Below, in pieces: positions 23,326-31,911 of a stretch of 64,000 bases of DNA (the stretch's first letter is position 1; each line of letters opens with the position of its first letter). The stretch comes from Rhodoglobus sp. (GTDB lineage Bacteria > Actinomycetota > Actinomycetes > Actinomycetales > Microbacteriaceae), in contig JAODAQ010000067.1 in NCBI GenBank assembly GCA_025463515.1, forward strand, positions 1-64,000, read 5' to 3'. The notes beneath the pieces were generated by a model. It was not told the DNA's origin. It saw nothing but the letters and a program-made list of their open reading frames with translations, and did no database searches. The position numbers and the translations under genes were made by a program.

Positions 23326-24171
23326 TCAGCCGGCCACGACCGGGTTGGTGAGCGCGACGAATCCGGGAATGCGGCACTCCGCGACATCCCCGGCCCTGAT
23401 CACGACGGCGCCCGGCGTGCCGGTCGAGATGATGTCGCCCGGATACAGCGGCATCACCTTGCTGTGAAAACTCACCAGGTGCCGCGGCGAGTAGGTCATG
23501 TTGTTCACCGTGTTCTTGCGGTGCAGCTCGCCGTTCACCATCGTGGAGACCTCGAGGTCGCCGATATCGCCACTCGGAACGGCCTCGTCCATCGTGACCA
23601 CCTGCGGCCCGAACGAGAAGAAGCCGGGGAAGTTCTTGGAGCGGGTGAGGAACCGGGGGTTGCGCTGGAGGATGTCCTCGGCGGTCTGGTCGAGGATCGT
23701 GACGAGGCCGAAGACGTAGTCGAGGGCGTCCGCCTCCTCGACGTTGCGGCAGTACTTCCCGATGATCAGCCCGACCTCGGCCTCGGCGGTCACACGCTCG
23801 CTCTGCACGGGCAGCGGGATCGGGTCACCGGGACCGATGATCGTGTGGTCGGCCTTGATGAAGGAGGCGGGCTCCTCCGGCAGCGGCGCGTCGAGGTCGT
23901 TGGCGTGATCGCGGTAGTTGAGGCCGATCCCCCAGATCATGCGCGGGTGCAGGTACGGTGCGCCGTAGCGCACTCCGGACTCGCGGACGAAGGCCGAGGA
24001 ATCCGCCCGCTCTGCCGCGACTGCGACCTCGTCGAGCCTGCCGCTCGCGATGAAGTCCATGAGGTCGCCGTTCGACCCCGGCAGCAGGGTCGCGAGGGGC
24101 GCGAGCCCTCGAGCGTGCACGAGGACTGCCGTGCGCGTGCCGTCCGGCTCGATGGTGGTTGCAAAGCGCAT
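23326..24171 (-). CDS. Fumarylacetoacetate hydrolase family protein
   Basis: A 281-residue FAH-fold enzyme. The C-terminal domain has the substrate entry GIGLNYRDHAND, the metal-binding acidic residues in TAEAEVGLIIGK and the GTPGAVV loop near the end. Family members hydrolyse or decarboxylate 2,4-dioxo or 2-oxo-enoic acids with Mg2+ or Mn2+. The SDR 23 bp upstream forms a two-gene unit with it. It fits late ring-fission-type or oxoacid steps of the local pathway. Confidence 0.88.
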   Translation of the reverse strand: MRFATTIEPDGTRTAVLVHARGLAPLATLLPGSNGDLMDFIASGRLDEVAVAAERADSSAFVRESGVRYGAPYLHPRMIWGIGLNYRDHANDLDAPLPEEPASFIKADHTIIGPGDPIPLPVQSERVTAEAEVGLIIGKYCRNVEEADALDYVFGLVTILDQTAEDILQRNPRFLTRSKNFPGFFSFGPQVVTMDEAVPSGDIGDLEVSTMVNGELHRKNTVNNMTYSPRHLVSFHSKVMPLYPGDIISTGTPGAVVIRAGDVAECRIPGFVALTNPVVAG

Positions 24172-24194
24172 GTGATCTCTCCTGTTGGCGTGAA

Positions 24195-24971
24195 TCAGAA
24201 ACCGCGGACCAGGCCGCCGTCGACGCGCAGCTGCTCGCCCGTGATGTAGGCGGCGCTGTCGCTCGCGAGGAACGCGACGACCGCGCCGAACTCGTCGGGC
24301 TCGCCGTACCGCCCGGCCGGGATCGTCGCACGCGAGTCGCTCGCGACCTGGTCGACCGAGACCCCGCGCGCCGCGGCGGCGGCCCCGTCCAGGCTCGCCA
24401 CCCGGTCGGTCGCGATGCGGCCCGGGATGACCATGTTCACCGTGACCCCGTCGGCTGCGACCTCGTGCGCGAGGGTCTTGAGGTACGCGGCGAGGGCTGC
24501 ACGGCCGATGTTGGACGAGGCCAGCCCGGGGATCGGCTGCTGGACGCCGGTCGATCCCACTGCGAGGATGCGCCCCCAGCGCTGCTCGATCATGCGCGGC
24601 AGCACCTCGGCCACGAGTCGAACGCCGGGCAGCATGAGCTGGGCTACGGCCTCAGCTGCGGCATCCGCGGAGAGTTGGGCAGCAGTGCCCGGCTTGGGGC
24701 CGCCGCCGTTGATCAGCACCACATCCGCGCCGCCGAAGCGGGCCGCCGCCGCGACCGCCTCCCTGATCGTCCGCGGGTCGAGCAGGTCGCCTGCCACGCC
24801 GATTGCCGAGGGAAGAGTCGCGGACAGCTCTTCGAGGAGTTCTGCGCGCCGGCCCACCAGCACGAGGTTCAGGCCGGCCGCCCCCAGGGCGCGCGCGCTG
24901 GCGGCACCGAGCCCGGCGGTGGCGCCGCACACGATCGCCGTGCGCACGATGGCCCGGGCAACGTCGACCAT
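24195..24971 (-). CDS. SDR-family protein lacking the usual Tyr-x3-Lys
   Basis: A 258-residue Rossmann protein with the cofactor motif GATAGLGAASA and GRRAE, then LINGGGPKPG in place of NNAG. In the catalytic helix, where classical SDRs have Y-x3-K, it reads SSNIGRAALAAY: Asn and Arg replace Tyr and Lys. A recognisable SDR subgroup shares this pattern. Its chemistry may therefore differ from hydride transfer with Tyr as acid. It is the first gene of the SDR-FAH unit, divergent from the GntR regulator. Confidence 0.85.
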   Translation of the reverse strand: MVDVARAIVRTAIVCGATAGLGAASARALGAAGLNLVLVGRRAELLEELSATLPSAIGVAGDLLDPRTIREAVAAAARFGGADVVLINGGGPKPGTAAQLSADAAAEAVAQLMLPGVRLVAEVLPRMIEQRWGRILAVGSTGVQQPIPGLASSNIGRAALAAYLKTLAHEVAADGVTVNMVIPGRIATDRVASLDGAAAAARGVSVDQVASDSRATIPAGRYGEPDEFGAVVAFLASDSAAYITGEQLRVDGGLVRGF

Positions 24972-25009
24972 CGGATCTCCTCGTCATCGAGAGGTCTCGC
25001 ATATCGTTG

Positions 25010-25028
25010 ATATACGGAATTCGTATAT
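25010..25028. promoter_or_regulatory. Palindrome between the SDR and gntR genes
   Basis: ATATACG (25010-25016), GAATT, CGTATAT (25022-25028) is a perfect inverted repeat with 5-bp spacing. Arm sequence and spacing match the palindrome upstream of tctC (ATACG-N5-CATAT). A further half-site, CGTATATC, lies at 25113-25120 before gntR. It is a probable operator for the divergent pair. Confidence 0.65.
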
Positions 25029-25177
25029 TGAATCTAGTCGACCGGGCTACCCGAGGTCAACTGTGGCACGCCCGACAATTGCGGCACGGCACTAGGTCGC
25101 AGTCAGATAGGGCGTATATCGTATGCACAGAAGCGTTCCCGACTACTCGTCGGCCAAGCAGACCGGAAGTGTGAAAA

Positions 25178-25879
25178 GTGAGCATTCTGAAGCCCATCGC
25201 CAGCAGGCCGGCGAGCCTCACCGAGATGGTGCAGGACGCCATCCGCGACGCGATCGTCTCGCGACGACTCTCCCCCGGCGACCGCATCACTGAGGCTGCG
25301 CTCGCCAAACAGCTCGAAGTCAGCAAGACCCCGGTGCGCGAGGCGCTCCTCAAGCTCGAGTACATCGGCCTCATCGAGTCCGACGGCGGCCGCGGTGGCC
25401 GCATCATCACGCCCTCCCTTGAGTCGATCAGGGCCGCGTACCAGGTGCGCATCGGCCTCGAGACCCAGGGCGCACGAATCCTCGCCGAGAGCGACGGCCG
25501 CCGCACCGGCGACGCGCGCGCGCACGCCGAAGCCTGCCTGCGCGCGGCCGAGGTCGACGACCGCTCCGGATTCCGTGAGTACGACCGCAAGTTCCACATG
25601 TCCCTCGCTGAGGCCACCGGCAACCCGCTGCTCGAGCGCCTCATCCACGACGCGTTCGACCTCACCTGGACGCTTCGCGACCGCGAGGTCCCCGTGACGG
25701 ACGACTCGCTGAACTGCGCCCACCAGCACATCGACGTCATGGTCGCCATCGAGGCCAGCCAGCCCGATCAGGCCGACAACGCCATGCGCCGCCACATCGA
25801 GAACGTGCAGGACCTCGTGCTCACTACCTTCTCGGAACAACTGGCCAACGCGCGGAACTTCACACCCGCCATCGGCTGA
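25178..25879 (+). CDS. GntR-family regulator, FadR/FCD subgroup
   Basis: A 233-residue regulator. The N-terminal winged helix spans about 10-75 (AIRDAIVSRRLSPGDRITEAALAKQL, then SKTPVREALLKLE). The C-terminal all-helical FCD domain has metal-ligand positions in EYDRKFHMSLAEATGN and in the two later His residues. Start is GTG 25178 with GGAAG 8 bases ahead. FCD regulators bind small carboxylates. It is the only regulator in the 16-kb catabolic region and the natural candidate for the shared palindromes. A perfect terminator follows. Confidence 0.9.
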   Translation: MSILKPIASRPASLTEMVQDAIRDAIVSRRLSPGDRITEAALAKQLEVSKTPVREALLKLEYIGLIESDGGRGGRIITPSLESIRAAYQVRIGLETQGARILAESDGRRTGDARAHAEACLRAAEVDDRSGFREYDRKFHMSLAEATGNPLLERLIHDAFDLTWTLRDREVPVTDDSLNCAHQHIDVMVAIEASQPDQADNAMRRHIENVQDLVLTTFSEQLANARNFTPAIG

Positions 25880-25893
25880 TCCAGAACATCCGC

Positions 25894-25928
25894 AGAAGGG
25901 CCCCGGTCGCGATGACCGGGGCCCTTCT
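25894..25928. terminator. Bidirectional terminator between gntR and MmgE/PrpD
   Basis: A perfect 15-bp stem with arms 25894-25908 and 25914-25928 (AGAAGGGCCCCGGTC and complement) and a 5-base loop. It lies between converging genes and runs into T-rich sequence on both sides. Confidence 0.85.
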
Positions 25929-25970
25929 TGCTGGGGTGCCCGGTCACTGCACCGGCCACTCGCCCCTGCG

Positions 25971-27314
25971 CTAACTCAGCAGATCCAGGCCCTCGATGAT
26001 CGACGGCTGCTCGGCGAGCGACCACCAGAACGCCAGGCCGGCGTCGACCTTGCGCTCGTCGAGAGTGACGAGCTTGCGGTACTTGTCGCTGGTCTCCTCG
26101 GGCGACATGCGGTTGAGCGCGTGCCCCCGGGCCTTGTCGGTGTAGATGTCGATGGTCTCGCCCGACTTCGTCTTTGCCTGGATCTTCATGGCGATCACCC
26201 GCGGGAAGAGCTCGTTGAGCTCGTCGTCCTCCCCCGCTGTCACCAGGTTCATGACCGGCCGGATGTCTGCTGCGAGGTACTTGTCCTCGTCGAATGACCC
26301 GATCGTGATCTCACCGTCGACAAGGGCTCTCGAGAAGATGTACGGGAGGCTGTGGTCAGCGGTCTCGCGGGTGGTCGGATCCCACTTGTCCTTCTCGCTG
26401 GCAGTCTCGTGCCAGGCCGACCAGTAGGTCATGAGATGCACCGACTCGAGGTCGGCGATGTCGACCTTCTCGCGCAGCTCCCGAGCGCCCCAGACCGCGA
26501 CCTGGGTGTTGAACTCGACCGGCCAGTACTTGAGGTGCGCGTTCGTCAAGAACAGGTAGTCGCCGCCCTCGCTCGGGAACGGGCGGAACGTGAACGGCCC
26601 GGTGATGATCTCCCAGATGCCGTGCCGGCCCTCGAACGGCTGCGGGGGGCCGGTGAGCCCCTTCTCCGCGAGCGCGGTGAGGAACACGGTCTCGCGCACG
26701 GCCTCCGCAGTCGCGGCGCCCTTCCATGCGGAGATGGTGCCGGCGCGGGTGGCGCGCAGCGAGATGCAGGTGACGGTTGCGAGGGAGACGGCGTGGCCGA
26801 TGCGCTCGGCATCCATGCCCAGCATCGTGCCCAGGCCTGCTGCGAGTGCGATGCCCACCGTGACGCCCTGGTCGTAGCCCTTCTTGCGCACGTAGGCCGA
26901 CTCGCCGAACCGCGCGAAGACCTCGTAGGCGGAGACGAAGGCGGTGATGAGCTGCTTGCCCGTGGTGCCTCGTCCCGCCGCGACGGCGAGGAGGCCGCCG
27001 AGGCAGTCGCTCGGGTGGCCGCCGGGCACCATCGTGTCGCTGTAGTCGAAGTACCGGATCGCAGCGGCGTTCACGAAGCCCGCGATGTCGGCGGCGACCG
27101 TGGCGGTGGAGCCGATCATCCGGCCGGTGAACTCGCCCGACACCTCGTGAGCGAGCGTGCGCGCGATCGCCGCGGCGTCGCAGTCGCGGGCGCCGTAGCC
27201 GCAGGCGAGCGAGTCCACGATGTGCTGGATCGCGATCTGTCGGACATCCTCAGGGATGTCCTCGTAGGTGAGGTTGGCGGCGAACTCGCTGATCTGCCTG
27301 GTCGTTGCATCCAC
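25971..27314 (-). CDS. MmgE/PrpD family protein
   Basis: A 447-residue protein of the 2-methylcitrate dehydratase/aconitate decarboxylase fold. The signatures HIVDSLACGYGA, SDTMVPGGHPSDCLGGLLA and LRATRAGTISAWKGAATAEA lie in the helical domain, and the smaller lid domain follows. Known members dehydrate 2-methylcitrate or decarboxylate cis-aconitate. Start is GTG 27314. It is transcribed alone from a promoter carrying the shared motif copy C 31-58 bp upstream, which ties it to the tct and leuC-like operons. Confidence 0.88.
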   Translation of the reverse strand: MDATTRQISEFAANLTYEDIPEDVRQIAIQHIVDSLACGYGARDCDAAAIARTLAHEVSGEFTGRMIGSTATVAADIAGFVNAAAIRYFDYSDTMVPGGHPSDCLGGLLAVAAGRGTTGKQLITAFVSAYEVFARFGESAYVRKKGYDQGVTVGIALAAGLGTMLGMDAERIGHAVSLATVTCISLRATRAGTISAWKGAATAEAVRETVFLTALAEKGLTGPPQPFEGRHGIWEIITGPFTFRPFPSEGGDYLFLTNAHLKYWPVEFNTQVAVWGARELREKVDIADLESVHLMTYWSAWHETASEKDKWDPTTRETADHSLPYIFSRALVDGEITIGSFDEDKYLAADIRPVMNLVTAGEDDELNELFPRVIAMKIQAKTKSGETIDIYTDKARGHALNRMSPEETSDKYRKLVTLDERKVDAGLAFWWSLAEQPSIIEGLDLLS

Positions 27315-27344
27315 GTCGCTGTGTAGCCCTTCGCATTTGGGTAT

Positions 27345-27372
27345 TTCATATCTCGTGTGTCACATCTTATGG
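27345..27372 (-). promoter_or_regulatory. Shared 28-bp motif upstream of MmgE/PrpD (copy C)
   Basis: TTCATATCTCGTGTGTCA followed by CATCTTATGG on the plus strand. It has the same invariant TTCATATCTC and ATC-TAT blocks, with identical spacing, as copies A and B. Confidence 0.65.
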
Positions 27373-27399
27373 CACGACGAAACCAAATCAAGTGCGATG

Positions 27400-29355
27400 C
27401 TACGGGCGCGCAGGTGCGCAGCAGTCGAGCGCATCCTCCACCACGGCCCCGAGGTAGGGCGCCAGCGTCCGCGAGAACGTCGCGGTGAGGTGGTGGTCGT
27501 CGAAGTACACGACGACTCCCCCGATCACCGAGTGGCAGGTCGTCGGGCCGCACAGGTAGGGCAGCAGCGAGAAGGTCCGGATGCCCGGGGTCGCCGACGC
27601 CGCCCGGCTCTCGACATTGGCATCCTCAAGCGCATCGGGAGAACGCGGCAGCGCGCACGGATCGTACCTGCCGCCGTGCCGGTACACGCACTCCGGTGCC
27701 GGCACCGGCTTCGTCCCCGGCACATCCCCCACGACCACCACGGCCTTGCCCGACGCCTCGACGGCCGCGAGGTTCGCGGAGATGTCGTCCTCCAGGGCCG
27801 CCTCGGTCTCCGCTGAGGGATGCGCGGCGGTGAGGTAGTGCAGCGCGTTCTTGTGCGACACGAAAAGCACGGCGTCAAACTCCGTAGAGCTAACGAGCTC
27901 GTCGAGTACCGCGCGGGTCCACGATGCGCACGGCTGTCCGCCGGAGCCGGTCGCGTCGACCGTCGAGACCCCCAGGCAGTCCGTCTTGCGGAACAGCACG
28001 ACCCGCCAGTCGTGCTCGAGCGCGTACGCCTCCAGCCCCGGGATGAGCGCGCCCGCGTGCGAGTTTCCGACGACGGCGATCGTGCGCACCGGGTCGTCCG
28101 CCCCGAACTCGCAGCGCACGACAGCAGTGCCGTTCGAGTTGCACGGTGTGGTGCCGAGGATCCCGCGGTCTTGCGCGGCGAAGGCAGTATCGACGCCCGC
28201 GGCGCTGAACGGCGAAGCGCAGTCCTCGACCAGGGCTGCAGCACCGAAGCACGCCTCGGACGCAAGGCTCTCCTCCGCGGACGCCGCGGAGGCCGACACG
28301 CCCAGCTGCACCGTCGACCAGGTGGCGGTTCCCGCGAGGACGACGACGAGCGCAGCCGCGACCGCGAGCCGATACGGGCGACGGATGCTCCGGCGCAACG
28401 GCGCCTCGACGAACCGCGTGGTCCCCCACGCCAGCACGAGTGTCGCCGGCAGCGCGACGAGCGGCCACCACCAGCCGAGTACCGGCAGCACCACGAGCAG
28501 CGGCCAGTGCCACAGGTATACGGAGTAGGAGATGCCGCCCACGAACTGCAGCGGGCGAACGGCCGCCACCCGGTTCGCCCCGCCCGCGATCACGAGCAGC
28601 GCGCCCGCCACGGGCAGCAGCGCGGTCGCGCCGGGGAACGGGGTGCCGCCCGAGTAGAGCAGCGCGGCCGCGGCGATCAGTGCAACGCCGGCGAGGGGCA
28701 TCCATCGCGACTTCAGGGCCGGCGCGAACGACAGCAGCCCGCCGAGCGCGAACTCCCACGCGCGGCCGCCCGTGTTGAAGTAGCCGGAGGGGTTGCCGGT
28801 GAGCAGCACGGAGTACACGAACGACCCGACCGCCAGCACGGCGAAAGCCCCGATCACGACGGACTTCCGACGGCGGCCGAGCACCACGGCGAGCAGCAGT
28901 ACGAGCGGCCAGACCAGGTAGAACTGCTCCTCGACGGAGAGCGACCAGTAGTGCTGCACGAGGGTCGGCGTGCCCTCGGCGGCGAGGTAGTCGACCGAGC
29001 CCGCCGCGAGCACCCAGTTCTGCACGTAGAGAGCGCTCGCGCCGACCTGCACGACAGTCTCCTGCCACAGTGGGCGGGGCACCAGGGCGAGCATGAGCAC
29101 GAGAGAGGCGACGAGCACGACGGATGCCGCGGGCAGCAGTCGCCGGATCCGGCGGGCCCAGAAGTCCCGCAACGAGACGCGCCCGGTACGCGCTACCTCC
29201 GCCCACAGGCTGCCGGTGATGAGGTACCCGGAGATCACGAAGAACACGTCGACGCCGACGTAGCCGCCCGGGAGGGCATCCGGCCAGAAGTGGAAGACCA
29301 CCACGAGCCCGACCGCCACCGCGCGCAGGGCCTGGATCTCGGGGCGAAAGGACAT
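27400..29355 (-). CDS. Acyltransferase 3 / SGNH-domain membrane protein (OafA type)
   Basis: A 651-residue two-part protein. Residues 1-350 form about ten membrane helices of acyltransferase family 3: RPEIQALRAVAVGLVVVFHFW has the catalytic His, and GGYVGVDVFFVISGYLI follows. The rest is an extracellular SGNH-like domain (block I VVGNSHAGAL, terminal DDHHLT). Such proteins O-acetylate cell-surface polysaccharides. The gene stands alone on the minus strand just upstream of the MmgE promoter. Its glycan target is unknown. Confidence 0.9.
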   Translation of the reverse strand: MSFRPEIQALRAVAVGLVVVFHFWPDALPGGYVGVDVFFVISGYLITGSLWAEVARTGRVSLRDFWARRIRRLLPAASVVLVASLVLMLALVPRPLWQETVVQVGASALYVQNWVLAAGSVDYLAAEGTPTLVQHYWSLSVEEQFYLVWPLVLLLAVVLGRRRKSVVIGAFAVLAVGSFVYSVLLTGNPSGYFNTGGRAWEFALGGLLSFAPALKSRWMPLAGVALIAAAALLYSGGTPFPGATALLPVAGALLVIAGGANRVAAVRPLQFVGGISYSVYLWHWPLLVVLPVLGWWWPLVALPATLVLAWGTTRFVEAPLRRSIRRPYRLAVAAALVVVLAGTATWSTVQLGVSASAASAEESLASEACFGAAALVEDCASPFSAAGVDTAFAAQDRGILGTTPCNSNGTAVVRCEFGADDPVRTIAVVGNSHAGALIPGLEAYALEHDWRVVLFRKTDCLGVSTVDATGSGGQPCASWTRAVLDELVSSTEFDAVLFVSHKNALHYLTAAHPSAETEAALEDDISANLAAVEASGKAVVVVGDVPGTKPVPAPECVYRHGGRYDPCALPRSPDALEDANVESRAASATPGIRTFSLLPYLCGPTTCHSVIGGVVVYFDDHHLTATFSRTLAPYLGAVVEDALDCCAPARP

Positions 29356-29388
29356 CGGGCGAACGCTACACGCTCCGGGTTAACCCCT

Positions 29389-30213
29389 CTACACCTCGTG
29401 CAGCAGCGAGCCGTCCTTCTTCAGCACGTTCTTCTCGCCGGCCTCGATGGCGACGGTGAAGCGGTTCTGCTTCGGCGGCATCGGGCAGTTGAAGTTGTAG
29501 CTGAACGCGCAGGGCGGGAGCACGGCGAGGTTGAAGTCGAGCGTGATGGTGCCGTCGGGGTTCGGCGCGAGGAACAGGAAGCGGCCGACGCTGTAGGTGT
29601 CGACGCCGTTCGTGGCGTCCGCGTAGACGAGCTGGAGCGCGCGGCCCGACTTGAACGCCACCAGGTTGTAGTCGGCGCCGTCTTTCGTGAAGGTGATCTC
29701 GCCCGGGATCACCTGCTCCTTGGTCTTCCCGTTGTCTTTGAGGTGCTCGAAGCCCATCGTGGTGCCCGCGGGGTTCTCGGTGAAGGTCGCCGTGATCACC
29801 CAGTCGGGGTTGTACGGGTAGGCGTCGATGCTGCCGAACTCCTGGATGCCCTCGGACTTCGCGTCCCACACGCGCAGCGCGTAGTTGCCCTCGTCGCCGG
29901 CGATGACGAAGCCGCTGACGGTGTCGCTGAAGCTGATCTCGCTCGGGTTCGGGTCGTCTTTGCCGCGCACGAGCGCCGAGCCGTCGACGAGGACGCCGTC
30001 GACGACGATGTTGTCTGACGCGGCTGCCGTCACCGTCAGCCCGCCCTCGGCGGGAGCCCACGAGCCGGGCACGCCCCAGATCGTCTGCTCGGAGTCGATC
30101 CACTGGGTGTTCACGAGCGCGAGGCTGCCCTTGGGCTGCACCACCGATTCCTCGCGGCGCGAGTGGAACGTGGCCAGGCGGGCTTCGGGAGTGATTGTCG
30201 CGGTGTCGGTCAT
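29389..30213 (-). CDS. DUF1684 family protein
   Basis: A 274-residue soluble protein. The C-terminal two thirds match DUF1684: DGADYNLVAFKSG, FLFLAPNPDGTITLDFNLA, PPCAFSYNFNCPMPP. The family folds as a beta-rich domain and has no proven function. The frame extends upstream to 30372, but MTDTATITPEARLATFH at ATG 30213 is the sensible start. No signal peptide. No operon partner is evident. Confidence 0.85.
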   Translation of the reverse strand: MTDTATITPEARLATFHSRREESVVQPKGSLALVNTQWIDSEQTIWGVPGSWAPAEGGLTVTAAASDNIVVDGVLVDGSALVRGKDDPNPSEISFSDTVSGFVIAGDEGNYALRVWDAKSEGIQEFGSIDAYPYNPDWVITATFTENPAGTTMGFEHLKDNGKTKEQVIPGEITFTKDGADYNLVAFKSGRALQLVYADATNGVDTYSVGRFLFLAPNPDGTITLDFNLAVLPPCAFSYNFNCPMPPKQNRFTVAIEAGEKNVLKKDGSLLHEV

Positions 30214-30288
30214 TCGTCCATCCTTGTCGAGTCTGACTGTGCCAACCACCGCCGACACGGCGTTATTTCCGCGCCATATGCTTGGCGC

Positions 30289-30480
30289 ATGGATCCCATC
30301 ACCATCAGCGGCATCGTCGGCCTGATCATCTTCATCATCACGGTGATCTCGATCGCGAACAATCCGAATCACGGCGTGGGCGGCAAGGTCCTCTGGATCC
30401 TCGTCGCCCTCGTGCTCTCGATCATCGGGTCGATCCTGTGGCTGATCTTCGGCCGAGGCAAGGTGCCGAAGCGCGGCTAG
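30289..30480 (+). CDS. Small two-helix membrane protein, PLDc_N-like
   Basis: A 63-residue protein with two hydrophobic segments (about 8-22 and 35-55) separated by NNPNHGVGGKVLW and ending IFGRGKVPKRG. This is the phospholipase D nuclease N-terminal (PLDc_N) pattern of small actinobacterial membrane proteins. No Shine-Dalgarno is seen before ATG 30289; TATGCT 8-13 bases upstream could be a -10 box of a leaderless mRNA. Its stop codon directly abuts that of the convergent DUF7882 gene. Confidence 0.78.
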   Translation: MDPITISGIVGLIIFIITVISIANNPNHGVGGKVLWILVALVLSIIGSILWLIFGRGKVPKRG

Positions 30481-30822
30481 CTACGGGATGACCGGGATCG
30501 TGCCGGTCGCCGGGTCGCCGTTCTCCGCCGGCTCGTCGAGGATGACGAGGCCCGTCCCGCTGCTGGCGACGAGCGAGAGCTCCTCGAGCCAGCGCCGGTT
30601 GAGCGTCGGGCCCTTGCTGCCGTCGAACTCGAAGTGCAGCGCGATCTCCGGCGAGAGCCAGATCGTGGCCCGGCCGTGGCCCTCGGTGCGGCTCTTGACC
30701 CAGGAGAACGTGAACGACTCGCCTCGGCGCAGCTTGTTCACGATGACGACCTTGATGTGCGCGAGTGCCCTGTCGTCAATGGGGATCGGCAGTCTGGAAT
30801 CCCCGTAATACAGCGTTCCCAC
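30481..30822 (-). CDS. DUF7882-type small protein
   Basis: A 113-residue protein starting MGTLYYGDSRLPIPIDDRAL, a family almost confined to Microbacteriaceae and sometimes mislabelled ATP-dependent DNA ligase. It shows no ligase motif. The core is a small alpha/beta domain with an AHIKVVIVNKLRRGESF helix-strand. Function is unknown. It is convergent with the PLDc_N-like gene with no spacer. Confidence 0.82.
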   Translation of the reverse strand: MGTLYYGDSRLPIPIDDRALAHIKVVIVNKLRRGESFTFSWVKSRTEGHGRATIWLSPEIALHFEFDGSKGPTLNRRWLEELSLVASSGTGLVILDEPAENGDPATGTIPVIP

Positions 30823-30877
30823 TGTGCCCTCTCCCAGAAGTTGTGCACAACGGTACCAAACGTCGGGGATTCCGCGG

Positions 30878-31657
30878 CTATCCCCAGTGGGCCGGTCGGG
30901 CCAGGCGGTCCGGCAGCAGGGTCAGCGAATCGCCGCGCGCCGCGTTCATCTGCCCCTGCGTGATGAACATCGCACCGGTGAGGTCGGCGCCAGACAGGTC
31001 GGCATCCCGAAGGTCCGCGCCGATGAGGTCGGCCCCGCGCAGGCTTGCCCCGCGGAGGTCGGCCGCGATGAGGTAGGCGCCGCGGAGGCTCGCGCGATCG
31101 AGGGCCGCGCCGCGCAGCCGGGCTCCCATGAGGTCGGCGCCGCGGTGATCCGGGCCTGCCGGGACTCGGGCGGCGGAGCTCACGCGCAGGAGCAGGTCTC
31201 TCGCCCGTGCGTGGTGGGCCGGGGCATCCAGCGCAAGAATCTCGACCGCGGGAAGCAGGGTCATCGCCTCGGTCTCGTCGAGTAGCCCACGGGCCTCGGA
31301 GGAGCCCGCGAGCTCCACAGCCTCGGTGAGGTACCACAGCAGTTCGTGCAGCTCCCGCATGACGGGGAACACCGCGAACATCTCGCCGCGGGTCTCGGGC
31401 CGCTCGCGCCAGCTGGTGCCGCCGTAGGTGTGCTGCGAGACCTTCTGGCCGGCACCGCCGCAGTCGAAGACCGTGCAGCCCCTCATCCCGACGTCGCGCA
31501 GCTCGGGGTGGATGCCGCAGCGGAAGTCGTCCAGGAGGTTGCGGCAGGGATCGGTGGCCCCCTTGTCGAACGCGAAATCGGCCGAGCGCGTGAACGCCAG
31601 CGCGACGCAGCACAGTGCGAAGCAGTTCGCGCAGTCCGCGGTGAGTTCCGATGCCAT
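30878..31657 (-). CDS. Pentapeptide-repeat protein with Cys-rich N-terminus
   Basis: A 259-residue protein. The first 80 residues contain eight or more Cys ([34 protein letters not shown]), suggesting a metal or Fe-S site. The C-terminal 90 residues are pentapeptide repeats (A-D/N-L-x-x pattern, [19 protein letters not shown] and on), which fold as a right-handed beta helix. This two-part design is shared by uncharacterised actinobacterial proteins. The frame may start at 31690, but ATG 31657 (MASELTADC) is the better start. Confidence 0.83.
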   Translation of the reverse strand: MASELTADCANCFALCCVALAFTRSADFAFDKGATDPCRNLLDDFRCGIHPELRDVGMRGCTVFDCGGAGQKVSQHTYGGTSWRERPETRGEMFAVFPVMRELHELLWYLTEAVELAGSSEARGLLDETEAMTLLPAVEILALDAPAHHARARDLLLRVSSAARVPAGPDHRGADLMGARLRGAALDRASLRGAYLIAADLRGASLRGADLIGADLRDADLSGADLTGAMFITQGQMNAARGDSLTLLPDRLARPAHWG

Positions 31658-31911
31658 CGGCCCCGACTCTAGCGGTCTTAAGGAAGCCACTTTTCCGTCC
31701 GCGCGGGGGATTCCGTTTGCGCCCGACCAGTGCCAAGGTTGAGGCAGGTGCCCTAGCCCTTGGACCGCCTTTCGGCTGGTCGTCGAGATACACGGATCCT
31801 CTCGGCGGCCAGTCTCCAGGGCTCATCCGGCTATCGAGCAGTTCTGGATAAGCGGCGTCAGGCCTCCTCCCCTAGCTTGGACTTGTCGGTCCACAGTCGA
31901 AGGGGAAGCAC
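31658..31911. other. Intergenic, no gene seen
   Basis: 254 bp between the divergent pentapeptide-repeat and DUF1801 genes. Frames through it are short and shared with neighbours. It presumably holds the two promoters; I could not define them. Confidence 0.5.

Noticed and set aside
27820-30018. 732-codon plus-strand frame
   Set aside because: It is a shadow of the acyltransferase and DUF1684 genes; composition is Arg/His/Asp-rich with no domain.
30481-30822. DNA ligase annotation often attached to this family
   Set aside because: There is no KxDG nucleotidyl-transfer motif, and the protein is only 113 residues long.
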